Shown piece by piece: positions 1-7,461 of a stretch of DNA of 8,995 bases. The stretch's first letter is position 1; every line of letters begins with the position of its first letter. Position numbers and translations under genes: made by a program. This stretch comes from Endomicrobiia bacterium (GTDB taxonomy: Bacteria > Elusimicrobiota > Endomicrobiia > Endomicrobiales > Endomicrobiaceae): NCBI GenBank assembly GCA_025998475.1, contig BNVZ01000045.1, positions 1 through 8,995 on the forward strand, read 5' to 3'. The notes under the pieces are model-generated. The model ran no database searches, was not told where the DNA came from, and saw only the letters and a program-made list of their open reading frames with translations.

Positions 1-563
1 AGGAGTGGCTAAGGTCTAAGGATGGCGGGTGGAAGTGGCTGAACTTGCTTGACGGGTGGAGATGGCTGAAATCGCTTGACGGAAAGGCATGGCTAAGGTC
101 TAAGGATGGCGGATGGGAGTGGTTGAGATGGAATGACTGGCGGAAGCAGGAGAAGCAGTGGCTGCCGTACCCGCCGGACGAATTGCGCTCGCCTGCCGCT
201 GTCGGGTGGTGGTGGCTAGACTCGCCTGATGGGAAGGTGTGGCTGAGGTCGGATGACGGGAAGGTATGGCTGAGGTCTAAAGATGACGGGTGGGAGTGGC
301 TGAGCTCGCCGTTTGGCGCGCAGCCTTGGTGGCTGAAGGGGAAGGGTGATGACGGGAAGGCATGGCTGGAGTCCAAGTATGGGAAGGTATGGGAACGGGA
401 GCAGCAGGAGTTGCGGGAGCAGCGGGAACTAGAACAGCGGGAACGGGAGCAGCGGGAGCGTGAGCGGCAGGAGCAACAACAGCTGCAGCAGCAACAGCAG
501 GAATTGGAGCAGCTGCTGCGCGATCATCTGCGGAGAGAGCCAGTAGGAGCAGGGGGAGGATAA
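1..563 (+). CDS. Trp-rich repeat and coiled-coil protein, 5' end outside window, C-terminus displaced by frameshift
   Basis: The frame is open from the window edge (first full codon at 3) to a TAA at 561-563, so the gene starts upstream; the TTG at 45 is only an internal leucine with no ribosome site. Nucleotides 3-392 encode degenerate tryptophan-rich repeats around a core like DGKVWLRS, with variants such as KDGGWEWL. Nucleotides 393-539 encode a highly charged Glu/Arg/Gln stretch with a Gln-rich run (about 468-500) that should form a coiled coil. No signal peptide or membrane segment is visible in this part. The terminal GAGGG and stop are probably artefacts of a frameshift in the G run at 552-556, because the next frame continues straight into a J domain (565-762). 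GC is about 60% (38 of 60 bases at 121-180) and codons such as CTG, CGG and CCG are unlike those downstream, which suggests a foreign origin. I do not recognise the repeat family. Function unknown; a co-chaperone or host-directed protein is possible given the J domain. Confidence 0.6.
   Translation, partial: EWLRSKDGGWKWLNLLDGWRWLKSLDGKAWLRSKDGGWEWLRWNDWRKQEKQWLPYPPDELRSPAAVGWWWLDSPDGKVWLRSDDGKVWLRSKDDGWEWLSSPFGAQPWWLKGKGDDGKAWLESKYGKVWEREQQELREQRELEQREREQRERERQEQQQLQQQQQELEQLLRDHLRREPVGAGGG
6..392 (+). repeat. Degenerate 24-27-nt tandem repeats encoding Trp-rich units
   Basis: Units of 8 or 9 codons recur, for example 228-251 (DGKVWLRS) followed by 252-278 (DDGKVWLRS) and 279-302. A longer near-identical block at 6-41 recurs at 90-125 (offset 84 nt, 28 codons) with only a few base differences, and a diverged copy lies at 267-302. 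The multiples of three and the kept reading frame show the repeat was maintained as protein. A less repetitive stretch (about 126-209) separates two repeat clusters. Confidence 0.75.
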
Positions 564-564
564 G

Positions 565-762
565 GTAACGGAGGCACTTAGAATACTTGAAATAGATAAA
601 ACTGAAGCAAACGTGACTTTAGATGATTGCTGATCGGGCTTGCAAAAAGCTGGCTTTGAAATATCATCCTGACAAAACAGTGGCAGTTCCGAATCAACTG
701 AGGCGTTCAAACTACTTAACGAAGCTTATGAGAGATTGGTAAACATATTGACAAATGTATGA
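565..762 (+). pseudogene. Frameshifted C-terminal J (DnaJ) domain of the upstream repeat gene
   Basis: Pieces of one J domain lie in alternating frames. Frame 1 (571-627) gives ALRILEIDKTEANVTLDD, like helix I and the start of helix II. Frame 2 (about 626-675) gives ACKKLALKYHPDK, with the diagnostic HPD motif. Frame 1 again (676-759) gives TEAFKLLNEAYERL, typical helix III-IV sequence, then a TGA at 760-762. The breaks lie near 622-634 and in the AAAA run at 674-677. J domains stimulate Hsp70 ATPase through HPD. Because the frame also connects back to the coiled-coil ORF by one extra G in 552-556, I read this as the original C-terminus of that protein. It is now non-functional unless the indels are sequencing errors or are bypassed. 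The J-domain identity is firm; that it belongs to the upstream gene is inferred. Confidence 0.7.
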
Positions 763-854
763 AAGATATAAAGTGAATAGGGAAAGATTCGACTTATTTG
801 AGCGTGGTGGTTGTCTATTTTGCAGGTTTGTAAGTTTAAATATCTATGTTTATC

Positions 855-860
855 AAGGAG
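855..860 (+). promoter_or_regulatory. Shine-Dalgarno site that sets the pckG start
   Basis: AAGGAG sits 7 nt upstream of the ATG at 868. No comparable site precedes the in-frame upstream TTG at 811, so translation should begin at 868. Confidence 0.8.
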
Positions 861-867
861 TGTAAAA

Positions 868-2637
868 ATGGTAACACCAATGGAATTGTTTGTTAAAGAA
901 ATGCAGGATCTTCTTTTGCCGGATGAAGCCTATATATTGGACGGTTCTCAGGAAGAAGCCGAAAAATTAGTGGCTGTTGCTGAAAAATCTGAAGTTGACG
1001 GGAAAATTGTTTTAAAAAAGCTCAATGGTCAAGAGTATCCAAATTCATATTATCATCGTTCAAACCCTAACGATGTTGCCCGTACAGAACATTTAACTTT
1101 TGTATGTACCCCTACGGAAGAACAAGCCGGTCCAAATAATAACTGGATGGAACCAATCGAAGCGAAAGAGAAAATGACAGGGCTTTTCAAAGGAGCAATG
1201 AAAGGAAGAAAGATGTATGTAATTCCATTTGTTATGGGAAATCCAAAGTCAAAATATGCAAAAAACTGTGTTCAGGTTACCGATTCAGTTTATGTTGCTT
1301 TAAGTATGAGAGTTATGTCCAGAGTGGGTAAGCAAGCCGTTGAAAGAATTGGCGGCTCTTCTGACTTTTTTAGAGGAATTCACTCAATTGGAGACGTAAA
1401 TCCGGATAGAAGGTTTATTATGCATTTCCCTCAAGAAAATCTTGTTATGAGTTTTGGATCAGGATATGGTGGCAATGCTTTGCTGGGCAAGAAGTGTTAT
1501 TCTCTTAGAATCGGTTCGTATTTAGGTTATCAGGAAGGGTGGCTTGCTGAGCATATGATTGTTATAGGGGTTCAGACTCCAAGTGGCAAAGTAATGTATT
1601 TTCTTGGCGCTTTTCCTTCTGCGTGTGGTAAGACAAATCTTGCTCTGCTAGAACCTGTGTTGAAAGGGTATAAAGTTTGGACTTTAGGAGATGATATAGC
1701 TTGGATTAATATCGGTGATGATGGGCAGCTGTACGCGATTAATCCTGAAGCTGGTTTTTTTGGAGTTGCTCCGGGAACCGGTTACAAGACAAATCCTGTT
1801 ATGATGAAAACGCTTAAGAACGATAAATTTTTCCCGACATTGTTTACAAATACTGCGATTGATAACAGTAATAATACCCCGTGGTGGGAAGGCGTTTCTG
1901 ATGAAGTTCCCTTGGATTTAACCGATTGGCAAGGGCAAAAATATGATAAAAATTCAGATAAATCTGCGGAGCATCCAAATTCAAGGTTTACAGTTTCAAT
2001 TTATAACTGCCCTACTCTTTCGTCAGAGTATGATAATCCCAATGGCGTTCCTATTTCGGGGATAATTTTTGGTGGACGCAGAAAGAGCACAATACCTCTC
2101 GTATATGAAGCAAAAGATTGGGACAGCGGTGTTTTTACGGCATCAATAATAGGCTCTGAAACTACAGCGGCTTCAAGCGGGCAGGTTGGAAATGTAAGAC
2201 GAGATCCTATGGCTATGCTTCCTTTTTGCGGGTACAATATGGGCGACTATTTGCAGCATTGGCTTAATATGGGCAAAAAAGCAAAAAAACTTCCAAAAAT
2301 ATTTATGGTAAACTGGTTTAGAAAAGATGAGAATGATAAATTTATGTGGCCGGGATTTAGAGATAATTCTAGAATTATAAAGTGGATGATAGATAGAATT
2401 GAAGGCAAAACAGGGGTTGTGGAGTCTGAAATAGGATTGTTCCCCCAAGATAATGCCATAGATTTAAGCGGGTTGAACATAAAAAAAGAAACGATGGAGA
2501 AGCTGTTAAAAGTAGACAAAGAAGATTGGAAAAAAGAGGTTGTAATGATAGAGGAGTTTTATTCCAAATTTGGCGATAAGATACCGCGTGAATTAAGAGA
2601 TTATTTAACGGATCTTAAAAAGAAACTTGGAATGTAA
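868..2637 (+). CDS. pckG: Phosphoenolpyruvate carboxykinase (GTP)
   Basis: Cytosolic enzyme that interconverts oxaloacetate + GTP and PEP + CO2 + GDP; in fermenting bacteria it often runs toward oxaloacetate, making GTP. The protein is 589 residues, normal for the GTP-dependent family (about 590-620). Visible hallmarks: substrate-binding Arg72 in VARTEH; SGYGGNALLGKK around 198-209 with Tyr200 and metal-binding Lys; metal-ligand His229; the GTP-class P-loop GAFPSACGKTN with the reactive Cys253, Lys255 and Thr256; the metal-binding GDD (Asp275/276); GGRRKSTIPLV with the conserved arginines near 404-405; and guanine-pocket aromatics in WFRKD and FMWPGF. No break or missing catalytic residue was seen. 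The start is the ATG at 868 because it has AAGGAG; a reading from TTG 811 would add 19 unsupported residues. It appears monocistronic: a broken gene lies upstream and leuS starts 168 bp downstream. No clear terminator follows. Identification is very secure. Confidence 0.97.
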   Translation: MVTPMELFVKEMQDLLLPDEAYILDGSQEEAEKLVAVAEKSEVDGKIVLKKLNGQEYPNSYYHRSNPNDVARTEHLTFVCTPTEEQAGPNNNWMEPIEAKEKMTGLFKGAMKGRKMYVIPFVMGNPKSKYAKNCVQVTDSVYVALSMRVMSRVGKQAVERIGGSSDFFRGIHSIGDVNPDRRFIMHFPQENLVMSFGSGYGGNALLGKKCYSLRIGSYLGYQEGWLAEHMIVIGVQTPSGKVMYFLGAFPSACGKTNLALLEPVLKGYKVWTLGDDIAWINIGDDGQLYAINPEAGFFGVAPGTGYKTNPVMMKTLKNDKFFPTLFTNTAIDNSNNTPWWEGVSDEVPLDLTDWQGQKYDKNSDKSAEHPNSRFTVSIYNCPTLSSEYDNPNGVPISGIIFGGRRKSTIPLVYEAKDWDSGVFTASIIGSETTAASSGQVGNVRRDPMAMLPFCGYNMGDYLQHWLNMGKKAKKLPKIFMVNWFRKDENDKFMWPGFRDNSRIIKWMIDRIEGKTGVVESEIGLFPQDNAIDLSGLNIKKETMEKLLKVDKEDWKKEVVMIEEFYSKFGDKIPRELRDYLTDLKKKLGM

Positions 2638-2805
2638 AATTTTGTTATTCTTGCAATGAAAAAGCAATCATTTGGGATTTGTGCTTGTTGTGCTTGTTGT
2701 ATTTGGAACATCTTGCCGAGAAGGTGATATTGGATACTTAAACAGAAATAGAGTAATATTGACAGCAACTTGGTAGGAGTTTTTAGATAAATCCTAGAGG
2801 AAAAA

Positions 2806-5247
2806 ATGGTAGAATACAATCACTCTGAAGTAGAAAAGAAATGGCAAAAAAAATGGATGGAAAATAAAACTTTTGAAAGTAAAGAAGATTTGAGCAAAGA
2901 AAAATACTATTGTCTCGAAATGCTTCCTTATCCATCTGGTAATTTGCATATGGGACATGTGAGAAATTATTGTATTGGAGATGTTTTTGCCCGTTTCCAT
3001 AAGATGAAGGGCAAAAATGTTTTGCACCCTATTGGTTGGGATGCTTTTGGTCTTCCTGCCGAAAACGCCGCTATAAAAAATAAAATTCATCCGGCAAAAT
3101 GGACAAAGCAAAATATTGCCCGTATGAGAGATCAGTTAAAAGCTTTGGGCATGTCTTACGACTGGGATAGAGAAATAACGACTTGCGACCCGGAATATTA
3201 TAGGTGGAGCCAATGGTTGTTTATAAAGATGTGGGAAAAGGGATTGATTTTTAGAAAAAGTGCGAATGTAAATTGGTGCCCGTCATGTCAAACTGTTCTT
3301 GCAAACGAGCAGGTGTCAGGTGGTATGTGCTGGAGATGCGACAGTCGCACTGAGCACAGAGATTTGGAACAGTGGTTTATAAAAATTACAGATTATTCCG
3401 ATGAACTTTTAGAAGAACATAAGCAGCTTGGCGGTTGGCCTGAGCAGGTTCTATCTATGCAGAAAAATTGGATAGGGAAATCTTTTGGTGAGGAAATTGA
3501 TTTTACGTTGTTAGGGACAAATAAGAAGTTAAAAGTATTTACAACAAGACCAGATACTCTTTTTGGCGTGGCTTTTATGGTTATAGCCCCTGAGCACGAA
3601 ATTATAAACGAAATGAAGTCACAAATTGCAAATTATGACAAAGTTGTGCAATATGCGCTTGCAAGCAGTAGAAAATCAAATATAGAAAGATCCTCATGTA
3701 AAGAAAAAACCGGTGTAAAACTTGAAGGTATTAATGCAATAAATCCTGCCACAGGGGGGAAAGTTCCTGTTTTTATGGCAGATTATGTTTTAACAGTATA
3801 CGGTACCGGTGCCATTATGGCAGTGCCTGCACATGACCAGAGGGACTGGGAATTTGCAAAAAAATACAATATTCCCATTGTAGAGGTTATAAAAGGAGAC
3901 AGTCCTGTATCTGTCGAACAGCATGTCTATGAAGGCGAGGGTATTCTTGTAAATTCAGGACAGTTTAATGGAATAAAATCCACGGAAGCTTTTGATATAG
4001 TTTCCCAGTGGGTTGATAAGCAGGGTTTTGGTAAAAAAACAATAAATTTTAAACTTAAAGACTGGCTTATATCCAGACAAAGATGCTGGGGAACGCCTAT
4101 ACCAATGATTCATTGTGAAAAATGCGGTATTGTTGCTGTGTCTGAAAAAGATTTGCCAGTGTTTCTTCCCGAAGATGTTGAGTTTACAGGAGAAGGTGAA
4201 TCGCCGTTAAAGTCAAGCAAAACTTTTGTAAATGTAAAATGCCCAAAATGTGGTGCAGACGCAAAAAGAGAAACCGATACAATGGATACGTTTATAGATT
4301 CTTCGTGGTACTACGCAAGATACTGCGACGTTCATAACAACAATGCCATTTTTGACGGTGCAAAATTAAACTATTGGGCGCCTGTAGATTGCTATATTGG
4401 GGGGATAGAACATGCGTGCATGCATTTAATATATTCAAGATTTTTGTATAAAGTTATGAGAGATTTAGGTCTTGTAAAACACGATGAACCATTTACAAAT
4501 CTTTTAACACAAGGCATGGTAACACTAGACGGAAGCGTTATGTCAAAATCAAGGGGGAATGCTGTAAGTCCTGATAAAATTATCAAAGAGTACGGCGCGG
4601 ATACTACAAGACTTTTTATTCTTTTTGCGGCTCCACCTCAAAAACAATTAGATTGGTCTTCTGACGGAGTTGAGGGATGCTGGCGATTTATCAACAGAGT
4701 ATGGCGTCTTTTTGATGTAGTTAATGCAAAATCTGACGCTAGCGCCTCTGAAAAAGACGTAAAAGATCTTTTAAGGATAATGCATCGGACAATAAAAAAA
4801 GTTACCGAGGATATAGAAAGAGAATTTCAGTTCAATACTGCGATATCTTCTATTATGGGGTTGGTTAATTCTTTATATGCTTATAAATATCATTCAAACG
4901 ATAATGGCGTCTCTCTTGAAGTATATAAGATTGTAGTTCTTTTGATGGTTCCTTTTGCACCTCATACTTGTGAAGAAATATGGGAAAGACTAGGGCATAA
5001 AGAATGCGTATCTGCTTACGCATGGCCGGATTTTGATGAGAATATGATAAAAGAGCCATCTATAGAACTTCCTGTGCAGATAAATGGAAAACTAAAAGGC
5101 AAGATAGTGGTTTCGGCAGACGCATTGGAAAATGAAGTTAAAAATATTATCAATTCAGATAACAAGGTTATGGCTTATTTAAAAAATAAGCATGTAGTAA
5201 AATTTATATATGTTAAAAATAAAATAGTTACAATAGTCGTAAAATAG
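2806..5247 (+). CDS. leuS: Leucyl-tRNA synthetase
   Basis: Class Ia aminoacyl-tRNA synthetase that charges tRNA-Leu and edits misactivated amino acids. It has 813 residues, slightly shorter than the E. coli enzyme (860). Order of parts: Rossmann fold with HMGH (48-51) after PYPSGNL; a zinc-ribbon-like set of cysteines (C158, C161, C175, C178); CP1 editing domain with the Thr-rich TTRPDT (246-251) and AVPAHD, whose Asp344 matches the residue that positions the amino group of misacylated amino acids; a second four-Cys set (C437, C440, C479, C482); the KMSKS loop, here VMSKS (578-582), keeping the catalytically important second lysine; then the helical anticodon-binding domain and a C-terminal domain. 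The ATG at 2806 follows GAGG at 2797-2800. Only 11 bp separate its stop from lptE, so the two are probably cotranscribed, as in the leuS-lptE-holA cluster of many Gram-negatives. Only the first KMSKS residue is unusual. Confidence 0.97.
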   Translation: MVEYNHSEVEKKWQKKWMENKTFESKEDLSKEKYYCLEMLPYPSGNLHMGHVRNYCIGDVFARFHKMKGKNVLHPIGWDAFGLPAENAAIKNKIHPAKWTKQNIARMRDQLKALGMSYDWDREITTCDPEYYRWSQWLFIKMWEKGLIFRKSANVNWCPSCQTVLANEQVSGGMCWRCDSRTEHRDLEQWFIKITDYSDELLEEHKQLGGWPEQVLSMQKNWIGKSFGEEIDFTLLGTNKKLKVFTTRPDTLFGVAFMVIAPEHEIINEMKSQIANYDKVVQYALASSRKSNIERSSCKEKTGVKLEGINAINPATGGKVPVFMADYVLTVYGTGAIMAVPAHDQRDWEFAKKYNIPIVEVIKGDSPVSVEQHVYEGEGILVNSGQFNGIKSTEAFDIVSQWVDKQGFGKKTINFKLKDWLISRQRCWGTPIPMIHCEKCGIVAVSEKDLPVFLPEDVEFTGEGESPLKSSKTFVNVKCPKCGADAKRETDTMDTFIDSSWYYARYCDVHNNNAIFDGAKLNYWAPVDCYIGGIEHACMHLIYSRFLYKVMRDLGLVKHDEPFTNLLTQGMVTLDGSVMSKSRGNAVSPDKIIKEYGADTTRLFILFAAPPQKQLDWSSDGVEGCWRFINRVWRLFDVVNAKSDASASEKDVKDLLRIMHRTIKKVTEDIEREFQFNTAISSIMGLVNSLYAYKYHSNDNGVSLEVYKIVVLLMVPFAPHTCEEIWERLGHKECVSAYAWPDFDENMIKEPSIELPVQINGKLKGKIVVSADALENEVKNIINSDNKVMAYLKNKHVVKFIYVKNKIVTIVVK

Positions 5248-5258
5248 TGGAGGATTAA

Positions 5259-5822
5259 ATGAAACAATCTAGAGTAGTTTTATCTTTGTTTGCGCTTTTT
5301 TTGACGCCTTTGGTATCTTGTACGTCCATTCACAATTCTGCTGGGCAAGCTGAGAATGTTAAAAAAGTATATGTAAAACCGTTTATAAATAATGCTAATC
5401 AGTCTGGTCTTGAAGTAAAATTTACAAATGAAGTTATGAAAGAGATAATGGAAAACGGGAGGCTCTCTTTAGTATATAACGAAACAGAAGCTGATGGTAT
5501 TATTATGGTTACAATTATCAAATATACTCTGAAGCCTCATACGATGCTTGGAAAATATAAACTTTCTGTTGTAGCGGATGCCTCGTTGATTGATAAGAAT
5601 AATAATGCTACCTTGTGGGCTGAACATGACATGGAAGACACCGAAACTTATAAAGACTCAAGCGAAAACAGTGCTGATGGCGCTGATGCAGTGGGCGATG
5701 ATATGACCGAAGAAGGAGCTAGGCAGCTTGTTTGGGAAAAAATGTCAAAAAAGATTGTAAGGAGTGTAGTTAAAGAGTTTAAGTCTGTAACCAGTGGGTC
5801 CGAAAAGAAAGTTCCTGCGTAA
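5259..5822 (+). CDS. lptE: LPS-assembly outer-membrane lipoprotein LptE
   Basis: Probable LptE, the lipoprotein plug of the LptD barrel that inserts LPS into the outer leaflet. The 187-residue product begins with a lipoprotein signal: basic MKQSR, a hydrophobic run, and lipobox LVSC with the lipidated cysteine at 21. The mature part follows the LptE pattern: a strand with VYVKPFINNANQSGLE, a helix (LxxxFTNEVMKEI-like), an ADGIIMVTIIKY strand, KYKLSVVADASL, WAEHD and a final amphipathic helix. LptE is poorly conserved, so the call rests on length, lipobox, pattern and position between leuS and holA, the same place as in E. coli. GGAGGA at 5249-5254 lies 4 nt before the ATG. The C-terminal tail (SVTSGSEKKVPA) ends where an IS110 relic begins, so the last residues may have been altered by that insertion. 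The Asp/Glu-rich stretch near 145 (DGADAVGDDMTEE) is a loop-like segment. Confidence 0.78.
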   Translation: MKQSRVVLSLFALFLTPLVSCTSIHNSAGQAENVKKVYVKPFINNANQSGLEVKFTNEVMKEIMENGRLSLVYNETEADGIIMVTIIKYTLKPHTMLGKYKLSVVADASLIDKNNNATLWAEHDMEDTETYKDSSENSADGADAVGDDMTEEGARQLVWEKMSKKIVRSVVKEFKSVTSGSEKKVPA

Positions 5823-5905
5823 GTGTTCTTTTTGTTTCATAAACGTCTAATTTGTCTTTTGATATATCGATGCCTACAAATTTAAGCGCATAAGGCTTTT
5901 GGCAT
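5823..5905 (-). pseudogene. N-terminal relic of an IS110-family transposase
   Basis: Read on the minus strand, 5881 down to 5823 encodes VGIDISKDKLDVY followed by ETKRT. This is the opening signature of IS110-family (DEDD) transposases, where the Asp of GID is the first catalytic acidic residue. A likely start ATG is at 5905-5903 (MPKALCA), separated from the signature by a one-base frame error around 5881-5887. Only about 27 codons remain; the rest of the transposase, including its Ser-containing C-terminal domain, is gone, and lptE begins at once on the other strand. The family call rests on a short but characteristic motif; the loss of function is clear. Confidence 0.65.
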
Positions 5906-6213
5906 TTTATGCTTACTTTTTGGTATTAGCTTCTTGCTTTCAAATATTTGCATGTTGTAAACGAATGTTTACGCACCAGCAACCTCGCACCTTGAGCTTT
6001 TATCTTGTGGCGTTGAAAATCTTGTGACCACTGACCACTTTGGGCTTAGCTCAAAGGCTCTATAAGACGATCTCCAACACCCTTATACACTTAAGTTGTA
6101 CTTCTTTTTAAGGAACAACTATAAAAATACTTGTTTTGTGTCGCTTCAATCGTGGTCGCAAGTCGTCGCTTAAACTCAAAAGATACTTCTAAGTAGCTGT
6201 TTGTGCTTGCCCA
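5906..6213 (-). mobile_element. Non-coding, structured stretch; possible IS110 left end/bridge-RNA region
   Basis: These ~310 bases hold no convincing gene on either strand. In the orientation of the IS110 relic they lie directly upstream of its start codon, the place where IS110-group elements keep the left end that encodes the bridge RNA. Several inverted repeats could fold: 5990-5998 with 6048-6057 (CCTTGAGCT against AGCTCAAAGG, one bulge), 5957-5972 (GTAAAC, GAAT loop, GTTTAC), and 6094-6120 (AGTTGT with ACAACT and an inner CTT/AAG). A direct duplication GACCACT GACCACT lies at 6026-6039. The assignment is inference from position and structure; element ends and target core were not identified. 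Confidence 0.35.
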
Positions 6214-6270
6214 TTGACTGTCATTGTGAACTTAATTTGGTATCTCGTTTTTATTACTTTGGATCAACTA

Positions 6271-7290
6271 ATGCCTATTTTAAAAGTACAAGATTTTAAT
6301 AAACTAATATCTTCTAAAAAAATATTTCCGGTTTATCTGTTTGCAGGCGAAGAGTCTTATCTTATCAGCGCGTGTCTTGATAAAATGGAGAATCTTATTG
6401 CTGCAAATAATTTAAATAAAGAGATTTTTTATGCCGCAGAATCGTCTGCAGGAGATATTTTAAATGCTGTTTGGACTCTTCCATTTTTAAGTGGGATTAG
6501 AATTGTTATCGTTAAAGGCGTTAACAAAATGAAAGCTGCTGATGTCGAAAGACTTACAAGTTATTTGTCAAATGTTATAGACACATCATGTTTGATACTT
6601 CTATATTCTTATAATTATAAAAAAGAGACTATTGTAAAAAGAAAGGAATTGATAAATAAATGTATTACCTCAAGAGACTGTGTATTTGTAGATTGCAGAA
6701 AACAGTATGAAAGCGAAGTGAAAGAATTTATTAAAAGTGAATTTGCTAAAAGAGGTAGCACGGTTTCACATGATGTTGCTTTAAGAATTATTGATGAAAA
6801 CGGAACAGATTTGTTGAATATTTCAAACGAGATAGAAAAAGTGTCGTTATTTGTGGGTAAAAATAGAAAAGATATTACTGAAAAAGATTTGGAAAAAATC
6901 AGCGGATATACAAAAGAAGTAAATATATATGCATTGTCTTCTAATATTGAGGCAAGAGATTTAAAAAAGGCAATCTTTGTTTTGGAAAAGCTTTTAAGCC
7001 AAGGGGAAGATCCGGTCATGATCCTTTCGGCGATTTCTTCTGCCGTAAGAAAAATACTTAATGCAAAAAGTATGATTGAAGAGCAGAATATGTCTATTGC
7101 TGAAATTGCTTCAGCTCTTAGGATACATAATTTTTATGCGAGCGCTTTTTTTACAAATTTAAAGAAGCACGATACGAAGACATTGCAAGAAAGTTTAAAA
7201 ATAATACTAAAAGCAGATACTGCAATCAAAACAGGAAGTTCTGATGCGATATCGGCGTTGGAGAAAACGATACTATTTATTTGCAAATAA
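6271..7290 (+). CDS. holA: DNA polymerase III subunit delta
   Basis: Delta subunit of the clamp loader, which opens the beta sliding clamp during replication. The 339-residue product has the family length (E. coli 343). The N-terminus, FPVYLFAGEESYLI at 19-32, is the typical HolA opening of the AAA+-like domain I, which lacks a working ATPase site. The middle (ALRIIDENGTDLLNISNEIEKVSLF) matches the domain II helices, and the C-terminal helical part (LEKLLSQGEDPVMILSAISSAVRKI) matches the collar domain. I chose ATG 6271 (MPILKVQDF) because HolA homologues start about 20 residues before the VYLF-G-E motif. The in-frame TTG at 6214 would add 19 hydrophobic residues from non-coding DNA. The ribosome site is weak (GGAT at 6261-6264). 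Its ancestral partner lptE lies 448 bp upstream beyond the IS110 relic, so it must now have its own promoter or rely on readthrough. Confidence 0.92.
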   Translation: MPILKVQDFNKLISSKKIFPVYLFAGEESYLISACLDKMENLIAANNLNKEIFYAAESSAGDILNAVWTLPFLSGIRIVIVKGVNKMKAADVERLTSYLSNVIDTSCLILLYSYNYKKETIVKRKELINKCITSRDCVFVDCRKQYESEVKEFIKSEFAKRGSTVSHDVALRIIDENGTDLLNISNEIEKVSLFVGKNRKDITEKDLEKISGYTKEVNIYALSSNIEARDLKKAIFVLEKLLSQGEDPVMILSAISSAVRKILNAKSMIEEQNMSIAEIASALRIHNFYASAFFTNLKKHDTKTLQESLKIILKADTAIKTGSSDAISALEKTILFICK

Positions 7291-7369
7291 TCCGTAGCCA
7301 ATTGCGCAAAGTTGTCTTTTAGCATTACGACAAACATGTAATAAATTGTGTTAAAAATTAGTATAAAAA

Positions 7370-7375
7370 TAGAAT
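7370..7375 (+). promoter_or_regulatory. Candidate -10 box for the glycosyltransferase gene
   Basis: TAGAAT (one mismatch to TATAAT) lies 18 nt after a poor -35-like TTGTGT at 7346-7351, within the 171-bp gap between holA and the glycosyltransferase. The region is AT-rich, so chance matches are common. I see no terminator or RNA gene in this gap. Confidence 0.25.
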
Positions 7376-7461
7376 CATGTAAAGAGTTATTTGGTTTTTT
7401 CGTTCCAAGCAAAAAGCGATAGATTAGAGCCAGTCGGATAAACTTATGAGAGATAAATTTG

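Noticed and set aside
748..772. Perfect TTGACA (748-753) with TATAAA (767-772) as the pckG promoter
   Set aside because: The spacer is only 13 nt, and TTGACA lies inside the end of the J-domain reading frame; no better -10 at 16-18 nt.
811..867. Upstream in-frame extension of pckG from TTG 811
   Set aside because: No ribosome site at 811; AAGGAG at 855-860 fits ATG 868, and the extra 19 residues are not typical of the family.
2656..2727. 23-codon Cys-rich ORF (MKKQSFGICACC...) as a microprotein
   Set aside because: No ribosome site; the cysteines come from a TGCTTGTTG tandem repeat.
6214..6270. Upstream TTG start for holA giving a hydrophobic leader
   Set aside because: HolA is cytoplasmic and starts near MPILKVQDF; the extension comes from the IS-derived gap.
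5823..6270. tRNA or CRISPR in the lptE-holA gap
   Set aside because: No T-loop GTTCGA-type sequence or cloverleaf, and no regularly spaced repeats.
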